From Hymenobacter sp. HSC-4F20 (GTDB lineage: Bacteria; Bacteroidota; Bacteroidia; Cytophagales; Hymenobacteraceae): a DNA stretch of 64,000 nucleotides. The notes beneath the pieces are model-generated. The model had not been told where the DNA came from. It ran no database searches and worked only from the letters and a program-made list of their open reading frames with translations. Positions 1 to 8,193 of the stretch are shown in pieces; position 1 is the stretch's first letter, and every line of letters begins with the position of its first letter. The position numbers were made by a program, and so were the translations under genes. Location: the NCBI RefSeq assembly GCF_019599275.1, contig NZ_JAHZTD010000001.1:558001-622000 (forward strand), written 5' to 3'.

Positions 1-146
1 TGAGAGGGAGTACTTGGTGTGGGGGGCGTAACGGGCGGCTGAGGCGTCGGGTCGGAGCCGGACTCCTTGCCGCCGCAGCCTAGGAGCAGGGTACCAGCCA
101 GCAGGGAGCCAGCCAGCCCAAGCGGAATGTGCAGGGGAAATTTCAT
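1..146 (-). CDS. Lipoprotein, N-terminal fragment (cut by window edge)
   Basis: An ATG at 146-144 opens a frame that runs off the left edge after about 48 codons. The N-terminus is a lipoprotein signal: a short basic start (MKFPLH), a hydrophobic stretch and a lipobox LLLGC, followed by a linker rich in Pro, Thr and Ser. This linker style is common on outer-membrane surface lipoproteins of Bacteroidetes polysaccharide loci. The gene lies 32 bp downstream of the SASA esterase on the same strand, so it is probably the next gene of the GH30 locus. The catalytic or binding domain is outside the window, so no function can be given. Confidence 0.7.
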   Translation of the reverse strand, partial: MKFPLHIPLGLAGSLLAGTLLLGCGGKESGSDPTPQPPVTPPTPSTPS

Positions 147-178
147 ATAGACGAAGAAGGTAATGCGAGGAAGGCAGG

Positions 179-2161
179 TTAGGGCGCAGGCTGTCGGGGC
201 CAGTCGTCGGAGCGGAAGGGGGAGGCGGGCAGGCCTTCTTTGTTGTAAAGGGTAGCAGGCCGGTTGTTCCCCCAGGCGTAGCGCACGGCCACCGGGTTTG
301 CTACCCCATCGGCGTGCAGCACTAGGGTAGTACCCTCTACCTCGGCCTGGGCCCACACGAAGCGGCCATCCGGGCCAGCCACGGCAAAGCTGCTGAGGGT
401 GCCCATGCCTCCGGGCCGGAGCAGCAGGCCGCCGCCCACGTTGCCAAAGCTGAGCGTGAGGCGGTTGCCGCTGGCGCTGAGCTTCTCGAAGGTAGGGCCG
501 GAAGCTACCACGCTGGTTTCGCCGTACGCCACCCGGCGGGCCTGAAGGGCCAGGCGGTGGCCTACGTCCTGTTTGTTGCGGGGGTGAATATCGTCGGGGT
601 TGCCCAGGTCGAGGGCTACGGCCATGCCCGTACGGGGCACCCTCAGGCTGGTCAGGCGCTGAGCTTCCCGTAGGCGGGCCCAGTCTGTATCAGTCGGCTC
701 GGGTGCATCGGGCATGTAGCCGGCCAGCTGCACGAACAGGAAGGGGAGGGCGGCCTGCTGCCAGTGAGTGCGCCAGTCCTGAACCAGAGCTGGAAAGAGG
801 ACGCGGTACTGCGCGTCGCGGCCGGCGTTGCTTTCCCCCTGGTACCAGATCACGCCTTTCAGGGCGTAAGGAGCCAGGGGAGCAATCATGCCGTTAAATA
901 GGGAGGTTGGCTCGTTCTGGGGCCCGCCCGGAAATGGGCTTCGGGGCCGGGTGCTCGGGTCGAAGGCCGGGCGGTACTGCCAGCTGCCGGCCAGAGGCAC
1001 GGTGAGGCTGCCGACCGTAGCTGTCAGATTTTCGGGCTTGCCCCAGAGGCCGCCCCCGCTGCCCGTATCGGTTACCCGCACGGCTACTACGTTGCGACCG
1101 GCGCGCACGAGGCTGGCGGGCACGGTGTAGCGCCGGAGCTTATCGTAGCCGCGGGTGCCCCCAATGGCTACCCCGTTGAAGAAGGTGCTGTCTTGGTCGT
1201 CAACCTGGGCCAGGCTCAGAGTAAGCGGCTGATTGGCGGCGCTGGCGGGCAGGGTCAGCTCACGCCGCAGCCACACCACGCCGTCGAAGTCGCGCAGCTC
1301 GGGCGTCTGGCTTTCCCAGAGGCCGGGCAGCTGCAGCGTGTTCCAGCTGGGCGTCGCCAGGTTGGGGTCGGCCCAGGAAGGCTGGCCCGGCAGCAGGCCC
1401 TGGTCCTGTCCGGCCGGACTTTGCTGCCAGGCTTGCAGGCGCGCCGCGTAGGCCGCTTCTTGCTCGGTGAAGGAGCCCGGCTGGCGCTGCAGCGCGGCCA
1501 CGGACGCCTGAAAGTCGGGGAGTTTCTGCAGGGTTGGAGCGCTGGTCCAGGCTTCAGCCACGGTGCCGCCCCACTCGGCGGCAATCAGGCCCACCGGTAC
1601 GTTGTATTGTCGCTGCAAGTCGAGGCCGAAGAAATAAGCTACGGCCGAAAAATCAGCCGCCGACTGGGGGGTGCACACCCGCCACTCGCCGCCGGCCAGC
1701 TCGGCCTGGGGCCGCGGCTCCGCACGATTAGGCACGTTGAACAGCCGGATACGGGGGTAGTGGGCGGCAGCGGCGGCGGCAGGCCCGCCAGCCGCCTCGC
1801 GCAGAGGCCACTCCATGTTCGACTGCCCCGAAGCCAGCCAGACATCCCCAACCAGCACATCGGTGAGCTTAATGACGTTCTGGCCTTTCACTTCCAACTC
1901 GAACGGGCCGCCCGCCGGCCGGGCCGGGAGGGTGAGCTGCCAGCGCCCGTCGGGCCCGGCGTTGGCCTGGACCGTAGTGCCGCGGAAAGAAACCCGCACG
2001 GCCTCGCCCGGCGTGGCCCAGCCCCAGAGCGGTAGCGGAACGTTGCGCTGCAGCACCATATGAGAGCTAACCAGCCGGGGCAGGCGCACCATGGCCTGGG
2101 CGGCGGGCATGATAGGCAACAGCAGCAGGGCAGTTAGGCGAAAGGAGGAAGGCAACGGCAT
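179..2161 (-). CDS. SASA-family (sialate O-acetylesterase-like) carbohydrate esterase
   Basis: A 660-residue secreted SGNH hydrolase. After a signal peptide (about residues 1-23) comes the typical beta-sandwich with MVLQRNVPLPLWG. The SASA esterase domain carries the Ser motif GQSNMEWPL and later WYQGESNAG and DIHPRNK, which supply the Ser/His machinery. A jelly-roll segment like a GH2 N-terminal domain (VVWLRRELTLP and on) is inserted in the middle, as in many family members. The family removes O-acetyl groups from sugars; in polysaccharide loci it often acts on plant or microbial glycans rather than on sialic acid. No sialidase or sialic acid catabolic gene is nearby, so a glycan de-acetylase of the GH30 locus is the better reading. 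Substrate is unknown. Confidence 0.85.
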   Translation of the reverse strand: MPLPSSFRLTALLLLPIMPAAQAMVRLPRLVSSHMVLQRNVPLPLWGWATPGEAVRVSFRGTTVQANAGPDGRWQLTLPARPAGGPFELEVKGQNVIKLTDVLVGDVWLASGQSNMEWPLREAAGGPAAAAAAHYPRIRLFNVPNRAEPRPQAELAGGEWRVCTPQSAADFSAVAYFFGLDLQRQYNVPVGLIAAEWGGTVAEAWTSAPTLQKLPDFQASVAALQRQPGSFTEQEAAYAARLQAWQQSPAGQDQGLLPGQPSWADPNLATPSWNTLQLPGLWESQTPELRDFDGVVWLRRELTLPASAANQPLTLSLAQVDDQDSTFFNGVAIGGTRGYDKLRRYTVPASLVRAGRNVVAVRVTDTGSGGGLWGKPENLTATVGSLTVPLAGSWQYRPAFDPSTRPRSPFPGGPQNEPTSLFNGMIAPLAPYALKGVIWYQGESNAGRDAQYRVLFPALVQDWRTHWQQAALPFLFVQLAGYMPDAPEPTDTDWARLREAQRLTSLRVPRTGMAVALDLGNPDDIHPRNKQDVGHRLALQARRVAYGETSVVASGPTFEKLSASGNRLTLSFGNVGGGLLLRPGGMGTLSSFAVAGPDGRFVWAQAEVEGTTLVLHADGVANPVAVRYAWGNNRPATLYNKEGLPASPFRSDDWPRQPAP

Positions 2162-2346
2162 GTAGGAAGAAGCAACTGAAAACGTAAGACACCGAGGAGC
2201 TTGGATTAGTGCAACGCGGGGAAGCGGGTGCTCCTACCCGCCGCGCAAAGCCCGTTGAGGTAGCTTACGGGTAAAACAGGAGCGGTAGCGCACGGGGTGG
2301 AGGGGGGAGCAAGTGATTAGTAGAGTTGAAGTCGATAGAAAAAGCG

Positions 2347-2378
2347 AAAAAGCCGGCCCCGGTACATCCGGAGCCGGC
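2347..2378 (-). terminator. Rho-independent terminator after GH30 gene
   Basis: An 11-bp, nearly perfect GC-rich stem (GCCGGCTCCGG pairing with CCGGGGCCGGC on the minus strand, 5-nt loop) is followed on the minus strand by TTTTT. It sits 11 bp after the stop of the GH30/ricin gene, so the upstream message probably ends here and the esterase is made from another promoter or from read-through. Confidence 0.8.
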
Positions 2379-2388
2379 AGGTTTACTC

Positions 2389-4569
2389 TTAATGCGCAAT
2401 AACCACCCGGCGCAGCAACTGCCCATCGGGCGTATCCACTTGCAGCAGATACACCCCGGCCGTCAGACTGGCTACGGGTACCGTCAGTTCATTCTCACCC
2501 GCCGTCACGGCTCGCTCCGTCTGGCTGATGGCTACGCGGCCCGTCAGATCCAGCAGGCGCAGGGTAAGCTGCTGCCGCGCCGCCGCGGTGTAGTGCAGGC
2601 TTAGCTCGGTATTAACTACGGTGGGGTACACTTGCAGGCGAGCATCGGCGGCCGAACCGGCCGTAGCCAGGGCCACGCGGGCTGCGGCTCCCTGGTCCGA
2701 GAACCACCACTTCTGATTGTCGCTGTTGCTCCAGTCCCATTGCTGAATGCTGGCCCCATCGGCGGTAGAGTTGTTCTGCACGTCCAGCACCTTGCCGCTG
2801 TACTTATTGATAATGCGGTAGGTGCCGTCACCGTTGGCCACAATCTGCCAGTACTGGTTGTCGGCGCTGGCCCAGTCCCACTGGTGGATCAGGGCCCCGT
2901 TGGTGGTAGACGGCCCAACAATGTCGAGGGACTTATTGCTGTTCTGGTTCACGATGCGCACGTAACCGCCCCCTGCATCTACCAACTTCCACTTCTGGTT
3001 GGCCGTGCCGCCCCAGGTCCACTGCTGCAAACGACCACCGTTGGTTGTCGAGTTACCGTCGATGTCGAGGGCCTTGCCGCCATTTTTGGAGCTGATTTCG
3101 TAGGTGCGCCCGATCTGCGGACCGCTGGCTGTGCTGGTGCCGCCCGTCCACTTGTAGGTAGCAACCGCGCCGGCGGGCAAGGTGTACGTAAAGGCCTGGT
3201 TGTTCCAGACTACCTTGAACGTGCTGGCAGCCGAGCCGTTGTTGAGGGCAATCAGCACTTTGGAGCCATCGGGGTTGCGGAAGGCTACGTTTTCAATGCC
3301 CCCAGCTACCGAGTTGGAAGCAATGCGCACCGCGCCCGGGTCTACGAACTTGCTGGCGTGGCCCAGGGCGTAGTACTCCACGTTGCGCGTAACGCTGCCA
3401 GTGGTGTTGTTGACAGTCACTACCCCCCGGCAGGTGGTGCACCCCCCATTGGTCGGGCCGTTGTTCTGGTCAAGGGCCAGGTTCCACTCCAGGGCGCTTT
3501 TGGCCCAGTTGCGGGTAGTGCCGATGATGATGTTGGAAAGGTGCCACTTCAGGTCGCCGGCGAAGCTGGAGCCGGCCGTACCACTTACTTCCGTAAACCA
3601 GATGTCCTTGCCCGGGTAGGCGTCGTGGGTGGTGCTTTGCTGACTTACGTTGCCGCCGTAGCCATGGAAGGCCGAGCCGGCCGCGTACTGGGCCGCAGCG
3701 GCATCGGCAAACACCGCGTTAGGATAATCGGGCCGGTCCCAGTTGTGGTCGTACACAATGAGCTTGGTGGTGATGCCCGCATTGCGGAAAGCCGGACCGA
3801 TGTTGTTTTTCAGGAAGGCGGCCTGGTTACCGGGGTCCATGCGCATGGCCATGTACGGCGCTTCGTAGAGGGGCTCGTTTTGCAGCGTTACGGCATAAAT
3901 CGGTAGCCCTTCGGCGGCATACGCCTGCACGTACTTCACAAAGTAGTTGGCGTAGGCCTGGTACCAGGTGGTGCTAAGCCAGCCCCCGCGCAGCTTGTAG
4001 GTTTCCTTCATCCAGGCCGGCGCCGACCACGGAGAGCCCATCAGCTTCAGGTTGCCATTCTTCGCCCGCGCCGCCTTCAGCATCGGAATCACGTCCTGGC
4101 GGTCGGGCTGGATGCTGAAGCTGGTCAGGTTCGGATCGGTCTGGCCCTGGGGCTTATCATCGTAGGTGAAGTCGCCCTGGGCCGAGAAGTCGGAAGCGCC
4201 CATGGTGTGGCGCAGGAAGCTCAGCCGAATGCCGCTACCGGTAAACAAGTCGTTCAGCAGCGCATCGCGCTGGGTGGCCGACATCTTCTGGTTTAGCACG
4301 TAGGCTGAGGAACCCGTCATCGACGCCCCAAAGCCATCAATGGTCTGGTAGGTAGTCCCCTCGTTTACGGTGATAGTGGTGCTGGCCGTACCGGTATTCG
4401 CCCCGAAGCTGACGTTGGCCTGAGGCTGGAGCAGCTTGGTTTGGTCGCCGGTGGTCATCCACAGGCTCACGGACTGCGCCTGCACGGCACCCGAGTGCAA
4501 GGCCAGCAGTGACAGGACGGCCAAACTAGCCCTGATAGGACCCGGCCGGTGGGGGAAAAGGTTTTTCAT
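2389..4569 (-). CDS. GH30 glycosidase with ricin-type CBM and type IX secretion C-terminus
   Basis: A 726-residue secreted enzyme. The start at 4569 (MKNLF, signal peptide ending near AVQAQS) is preferred because the extra upstream codons look non-coding and a TCCCAC box lies directly before this ATG. The GH30 barrel covers roughly residues 40-525. The acid/base Glu is E232 in TLQNEP and the nucleophile is E327 in WFTEVSG; GFGASMTG and GSPWSAPAWMK are further family signatures. Residues 530-670 form a ricin-type lectin (CBM13-like) domain with repeated NQ(K/Y)W motifs. The last 80 residues are a type IX secretion sorting domain (VYPTVVNTELSL, GVYLLQV), so the enzyme is surface-bound or released. 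GH30 clans include beta-1,6-glucanase, beta-glucosidase and xylanase activities. The sequence resembles the glucosylceramidase/beta-1,6-glucanase branch, but the subfamily was not computed. Confidence 0.9.
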   Translation of the reverse strand: MKNLFPHRPGPIRASLAVLSLLALHSGAVQAQSVSLWMTTGDQTKLLQPQANVSFGANTGTASTTITVNEGTTYQTIDGFGASMTGSSAYVLNQKMSATQRDALLNDLFTGSGIRLSFLRHTMGASDFSAQGDFTYDDKPQGQTDPNLTSFSIQPDRQDVIPMLKAARAKNGNLKLMGSPWSAPAWMKETYKLRGGWLSTTWYQAYANYFVKYVQAYAAEGLPIYAVTLQNEPLYEAPYMAMRMDPGNQAAFLKNNIGPAFRNAGITTKLIVYDHNWDRPDYPNAVFADAAAAQYAAGSAFHGYGGNVSQQSTTHDAYPGKDIWFTEVSGTAGSSFAGDLKWHLSNIIIGTTRNWAKSALEWNLALDQNNGPTNGGCTTCRGVVTVNNTTGSVTRNVEYYALGHASKFVDPGAVRIASNSVAGGIENVAFRNPDGSKVLIALNNGSAASTFKVVWNNQAFTYTLPAGAVATYKWTGGTSTASGPQIGRTYEISSKNGGKALDIDGNSTTNGGRLQQWTWGGTANQKWKLVDAGGGYVRIVNQNSNKSLDIVGPSTTNGALIHQWDWASADNQYWQIVANGDGTYRIINKYSGKVLDVQNNSTADGASIQQWDWSNSDNQKWWFSDQGAAARVALATAGSAADARLQVYPTVVNTELSLHYTAAARQQLTLRLLDLTGRVAISQTERAVTAGENELTVPVASLTAGVYLLQVDTPDGQLLRRVVIAH

Positions 4570-4572
4570 GGT

Positions 4573-4579
4573 GGTGGGA
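4573..4579 (-). promoter_or_regulatory. TCCCAC leader box before GH30 start
   Basis: The minus strand reads ATCCCACCACC immediately before the ATG at 4569. The same box occurs before eight other sugar-use genes in the window (see findings). No Shine-Dalgarno sequence is present. Function is unknown. Confidence 0.4.
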
Positions 4580-4752
4580 TTGGGTTGTGGAAAAGAAACA
4601 AACAGGCCTTGGGGAGGCCGGAAAGTCGGGACAGGCAGCCGGCGGAGCTGGGGACTTCGCACCGGAAAGCGTTGATCAGGATGGGCTACCCAGCGGCGGC
4701 AGCTCAAGAGTCAACGAAGGGTAGCACTTTGGTGCTGATGCTAAAAAGCACT

Positions 4753-4784
4753 TGTCATGCTGAGCTGGTTGAAATATTTCTACT
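4753..4784. repeat. Half copy of the TGTCATnCnGAGC intergenic repeat
   Basis: The stretch begins TGTCATGCTGAGCTGGTTGA, which matches the left arm of the palindromic repeats at 62354-62454 and 39167-39248. The matching right arm is missing, so this looks like a decayed or half element. It lies between the two GH30 genes, just past the stop of the second. Confidence 0.55.
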
Positions 4785-4797
4785 CAGTAGAGTATTC

Positions 4798-6231
4798 TTA
4801 CCACACGTAGGTGCCCGCAGCGCCAGGGTTGAGGGTAGAGGTCAGGGTTTGGCCTTGGTAGCGGAGGTTAAAGGTCTGAGCCGCTTTCGTGTTGTTCTGC
4901 ACCAGCACTACCTTCTGGCCGTTAGGCGTCTTGAAAGCCACATTCGGCAGGTCTTCGGAGGTAGTGGAGGCGATGCGCACGGAACCGGGCCGCGCAAACT
5001 TGGCAGCATGGGCAATGATGTAGTAAGCGTCTTCGCGCGTCACGTTGTTGCCGTCGATGGTGATGGCGCCGCGGCACTCCGTACAGCCGCCCGGCGTGTG
5101 CGGGTTCTGCTGGGGGTCGGCGGCCAGGTTCCACTCCAGCACCGTGCGGGCCCAGTTGCGGGTAGCCCCAATCATGAGGGTGCGCACGTGCCAGGGGAAA
5201 TTTTCCTCAAACTTGCTTTTGGAGCCTACCCACTGCTCCGTGAAGTACACGTTCTTGTCCGGGTGGGCGTCGTGCACTTTGCCCAGGGCCTCAATGGGGC
5301 CGGCGTAGAGGTGGAAAGCCGAGCCGTCGACATACTTTTTGGCCTCGGGGTCATTGAGGATAGTCAGGGGGTAGTCGGGGCGGTCGGCGTTGTGGTCGTA
5401 CACCACAATCTTGGTGTCAATCTTTTCTTTCTGGAAGGTGGGGCCCAGGTGTTTTTTCACGAACTCGGCCTGCTGCTCGGGGAGCATGAGCAGGCTGGGG
5501 TTGTTGCCGGGGTGCAGGGGCTCGTTCTGGACCGTAATGGCATCAATCCGGACACCGGCGGCCTTCATACCCTGGATGTACTTCACGAAGTAGCGGGCGT
5601 AGGCGTCGTAAAACTCCGGTTTCAGGGAGCCGCCCTTGGAGTTGTTGTTGGTCTTCATCCAGGTCGGGGGCGACCAGGGCGAGCCCAGAATTTTGATGCG
5701 GGGGGTAATGGCCAGAATTTCCTTGAGCACCGGAATCAGGTGCTGCTGGTCGGGGGCCAGGCTGAACTTGGCCAGGGTGGGGTCGGTCTGCCCCTCCGGT
5801 AGGTCGTCGTAGCTGAACACGGTAGCGTCCAGGTCGGAGGCTCCAATGCTCAGCCGCAGGTAGCTTACGCCAATGTTGTTTCCATCGGTAGCAAACAGCT
5901 CTTTCAGAATTGCCTGCCGGGCCTCGGGGCTCATGGCGTGCAGCAACTGGGCGCTGCCGCCCGTCAGGCAATACCCAAAGCCATCAATCGTCTGGAAGGT
6001 CTGCTTATCATCAATTTCTATAACCGGTGTTCCGGCGGCCGGTGCGGTCTTGGTCCAGCCCGGAGCCGTCTGAGGCTGAAACAGCACCGATTTATCGGGG
6101 TTCGTCAGCCAGAAAGCGGCCGTGCCTTTGGCCGGCGCTGAACCGGCTTGTGGCATCCGCTGGCAGCTGGTGCCAAGGCCCAGCGCTAGCAGAATGGCGA
6201 GTGCACGAGTGGTGTTGGAAAGAGAAGACAT
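4798..6231 (-). CDS. GH30 glycosidase, lipoprotein
   Basis: A 477-residue GH30 enzyme. The start at 6231 (MSSLSNTT) is chosen because it gives a clean lipoprotein signal with lipobox LGTSC and lipid-acceptor Cys23. The GH30 core follows with GFGYCLTGG, GSPWSPPTWMK, acid/base E237 in TVQNEP and nucleophile E332 in YFTEQWVG. Unlike the neighbouring paralog it has no lectin or type IX domain and ends directly after the beta-domain. It therefore probably stays lipid-anchored on the outer membrane, at the periplasmic or outer face, and trims oligosaccharides made by the secreted paralog. The two proteins share the same order of motifs and are clear paralogs, but the precise linkage cut cannot be read from the sequence. 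Confidence 0.9.
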   Translation of the reverse strand: MSSLSNTTRALAILLALGLGTSCQRMPQAGSAPAKGTAAFWLTNPDKSVLFQPQTAPGWTKTAPAAGTPVIEIDDKQTFQTIDGFGYCLTGGSAQLLHAMSPEARQAILKELFATDGNNIGVSYLRLSIGASDLDATVFSYDDLPEGQTDPTLAKFSLAPDQQHLIPVLKEILAITPRIKILGSPWSPPTWMKTNNNSKGGSLKPEFYDAYARYFVKYIQGMKAAGVRIDAITVQNEPLHPGNNPSLLMLPEQQAEFVKKHLGPTFQKEKIDTKIVVYDHNADRPDYPLTILNDPEAKKYVDGSAFHLYAGPIEALGKVHDAHPDKNVYFTEQWVGSKSKFEENFPWHVRTLMIGATRNWARTVLEWNLAADPQQNPHTPGGCTECRGAITIDGNNVTREDAYYIIAHAAKFARPGSVRIASTTSEDLPNVAFKTPNGQKVVLVQNNTKAAQTFNLRYQGQTLTSTLNPGAAGTYVW

Positions 6232-6345
6232 GCAGAGCAACAGGAAAGAGAGGGCAAGGCCATAGCTGGCCGGCAACAACTTGTTGCCGGCAAAGCCCTA
6301 GGTATGAAGAGGTTCAGGAAAGAAAAGGGGGTAGGCGGCCGAAGC

Positions 6346-7614
6346 TTAGGCTTCCGCAGGCTTGTGTCCCTTCAGGCCATACCACATAATGTAGAGGTAG
6401 CAGAGCACGGGCAGCACAAAGGCCCACCGCAGGGTGCTAGCATCGGCTACCAAGCCGAAAACCAGCGGGATAATGGCCCCGCCCACAATGCCCACATTCA
6501 GCAGGCCCGAGGCTTCCTCCGTATGGCGGCCCAGGCCCGCCATAGCCAGGGTGAAGATGGTGGCGAACATGATGGAGTTCATCAAGCCCACGGCCAGCAA
6601 ACTCCACATAGCAAGTTCACCGGTGGTCAGCACTGAAATCAGCACCAGCAGTACGGCACCTAACGAGTTGAAGGCCAGCAGCCGACCAGGGTTGAATTTG
6701 TTGAGCAGGTAGGCACCCAGGAAGCGGCCTACCATGGCCCCACCCCAGTAGTAGGCTACTTTGTCGCCGGCTACTTTGGGCGTGAGGTTCATCACGTCGG
6801 GCAGGTGCAGGTAGGAAACGATATGCGAGCCAATGGCTACCTCCCCGCCCACGTAGGCAAAGATGCCAAGGACCCCGAAAATGAGGTGGCGGTAGTGGTA
6901 GGCCCGGCGGCTGGAGTCCTCCTGGGTTTGAGCGTGGGTAATAACGGGTAGCTTCAACATGCCCAGCAGCACGCTAATAACAATAAGCACGGCCCCAATG
7001 CAGAGGTAGGGAATCTGCACGGCTTTCACGTCGATAGCCGCCGCGGAGGCCGCCGACTCCAGATCCGGCAGGTTCGAGAGAATCAGGGCCGAGCCTAGCA
7101 GCGGGGCCACCGTGGTGCCCAGCGAGTTGAAGGCCTGGGTGAGCGTCAGGCGGGCCGGGGCCGATTTGGCCGGCCCCAGAATGGCTACGTAGGGGTTGCC
7201 CGCTACCTGCAGCAACACGACGCCTGTCGCCAGCACAAATAACGCTCCCAGAAACAGGCCGTAGCTACGGCTGTCGGCGGCGGGGTAGAAGAGAAACGCT
7301 CCTAGAGCCGCAATCAGGAAGCCCGCCAGCATCCCGCCTTTATAGCCGATGCGCTGCACCAGCTTGCCGGCCGGGATACCCATCACGAAGTAGGCCCCGA
7401 AAAAGCACAGGTTGATCAGGTTGGCCTGGGTGTAGCTGAGCTGGAAGATGGCCTTCAGGTAGGGAATCAGGATGTCATTCAGACAGGTGATAAAGCCCAT
7501 CATAAAGAACAGCACCGTCAGCGAAGCCAGGGCCGAGGTGTAGCGGGGCGCTTCGGAGCCGGCCGGGGTATCGGTGGTAGGGGAAAGGGGTGAGGCAGAA
7601 ATGGGGGCAGCCAT
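6346..7614 (-). CDS. FHS-family MFS sugar permease (FucP/GluP type)
   Basis: A 422-residue multi-pass inner-membrane protein of the fucose/glucose-galactose:H+ symporter family. Signatures include FFMMGFITCLNDILIPYLK in the first helix, NLINLCFFGAYFVMGIPAG, and GNPYVAILGP in helix 5. The start at 7614 (MAAPIS) is preferred over one 14 codons upstream because the TCCCACC box abuts it. It would import the monosaccharide, probably glucose, released by the GH30 enzymes. A well-formed promoter (7948-7980) and a shared 21-bp element (8015-8035) lie upstream, so it has its own transcript after the SusD terminator. The untranslated leader of about 330 nt is unusually long. Confidence 0.9.
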   Translation of the reverse strand: MAAPISASPLSPTTDTPAGSEAPRYTSALASLTVLFFMMGFITCLNDILIPYLKAIFQLSYTQANLINLCFFGAYFVMGIPAGKLVQRIGYKGGMLAGFLIAALGAFLFYPAADSRSYGLFLGALFVLATGVVLLQVAGNPYVAILGPAKSAPARLTLTQAFNSLGTTVAPLLGSALILSNLPDLESAASAAAIDVKAVQIPYLCIGAVLIVISVLLGMLKLPVITHAQTQEDSSRRAYHYRHLIFGVLGIFAYVGGEVAIGSHIVSYLHLPDVMNLTPKVAGDKVAYYWGGAMVGRFLGAYLLNKFNPGRLLAFNSLGAVLLVLISVLTTGELAMWSLLAVGLMNSIMFATIFTLAMAGLGRHTEEASGLLNVGIVGGAIIPLVFGLVADASTLRWAFVLPVLCYLYIMWYGLKGHKPAEA

Positions 7615-7947
7615 GGTGGGAAGTAAGGGGAAAGGGAGGTTGAAGATAGAAAGCAAAGCCCGACAGCGGCTTCTGGCAGCAAAGTAGCCGATTCTGGCGG
7701 TAAGGTTGCTGTGGCAGAAGGCCTGGGAGGGCCGGTTCGCTCCCCTTTAGCAAACCGGCCCCAGGTAGCCCGGCAGTCTAGCGAACCCGCCGGGGTAGGG
7801 TAGCCCCGGCGGCTGCGGGTCGGCAGCGCGGGGCAAAGATCAGGTGCGGGAAAGAACGAAGGTGAGACGGAACGCAACGCTTGGTGAGGCGAAAAGGTCC
7901 GGGCCTCAGAGAGGAAAAAGCAGCCGGCAGCAGGAGGGGCAACAAAC

Positions 7948-7980
7948 CAAATATATTGGCCTCTGAGCAGAGAAAGCAAA
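7948..7980 (-). promoter_or_regulatory. Bacteroidetes-type promoter for the sugar permease
   Basis: The minus strand has TTTG (7980-7977), a 21-bp spacer, then TATATTTG (7955-7948). This matches the Bacteroidetes sigma consensus TTTG ... TAnnTTTG with normal spacing. Transcription would start near 7940. A second locus (30625-30655) has the same spacing and the same upstream element. Confidence 0.75.
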
Positions 7981-8014
7981 CGCGAAAAACCTTGTTTCTG
8001 CTGCTTTTTTCGGC

Positions 8015-8035
8015 TTTATACACCTACTGCACACG
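8015..8035 (-). promoter_or_regulatory. 21-bp shared element, probable activator site (copy 1)
   Basis: The plus strand reads TATACACCTACTGCACACG at 8017-8035. It matches the copy at 30703-30723 at 20 of 21 positions. On the minus strand it is a direct repeat GTGTGCA / GTGTATA with an 11-bp period. It lies about 38 bp upstream of the -33 box, where an activator would bind. The protein is not known. Confidence 0.6.
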
Positions 8036-8141
8036 TGCCAGGCAGCTTTTTCGGGGCGTTGTTGCTTATGACGAGTTAGCTCTTTACAAGCGACTACAGA
8101 TAAGAAACAACGAAAAAAGGGGGGCGGTATCCACCTAATCC

Positions 8142-8188
8142 TGGGAAGGCCAGCTCAGCCGTTTGGCTTCGCTGAACTGGCCTTCCTA
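8142..8188 (-). terminator. Hairpin after SusD
   Basis: A stem of AGGAAGGCCAG pairing with CTGGCCTTCCC, extended by CTCAGC/GCTGAA with minor mismatches, begins 6 bp past the SusD stop. No U-tract follows on the minus strand. It may be a terminator or an mRNA 3'-end stabiliser for the susCD message. Confidence 0.6.
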
Positions 8189-8193
8189 GCAGA

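Larger units (their letters stand above)
7615..8193. other. Regulatory gap between SusD and the sugar permease
   Basis: This 579-bp stretch has no convincing gene. From the permease outward on the minus strand it holds a TCCCAC box at the start codon, a leader of about 330 nt with no recognised RNA element, a promoter at 7948-7980, the shared 21-bp element at 8015-8035 and a terminator hairpin at 8142-8188. Open frames here are short, rich in Pro and Arg, and look like GC-rich noise. Confidence 0.6.
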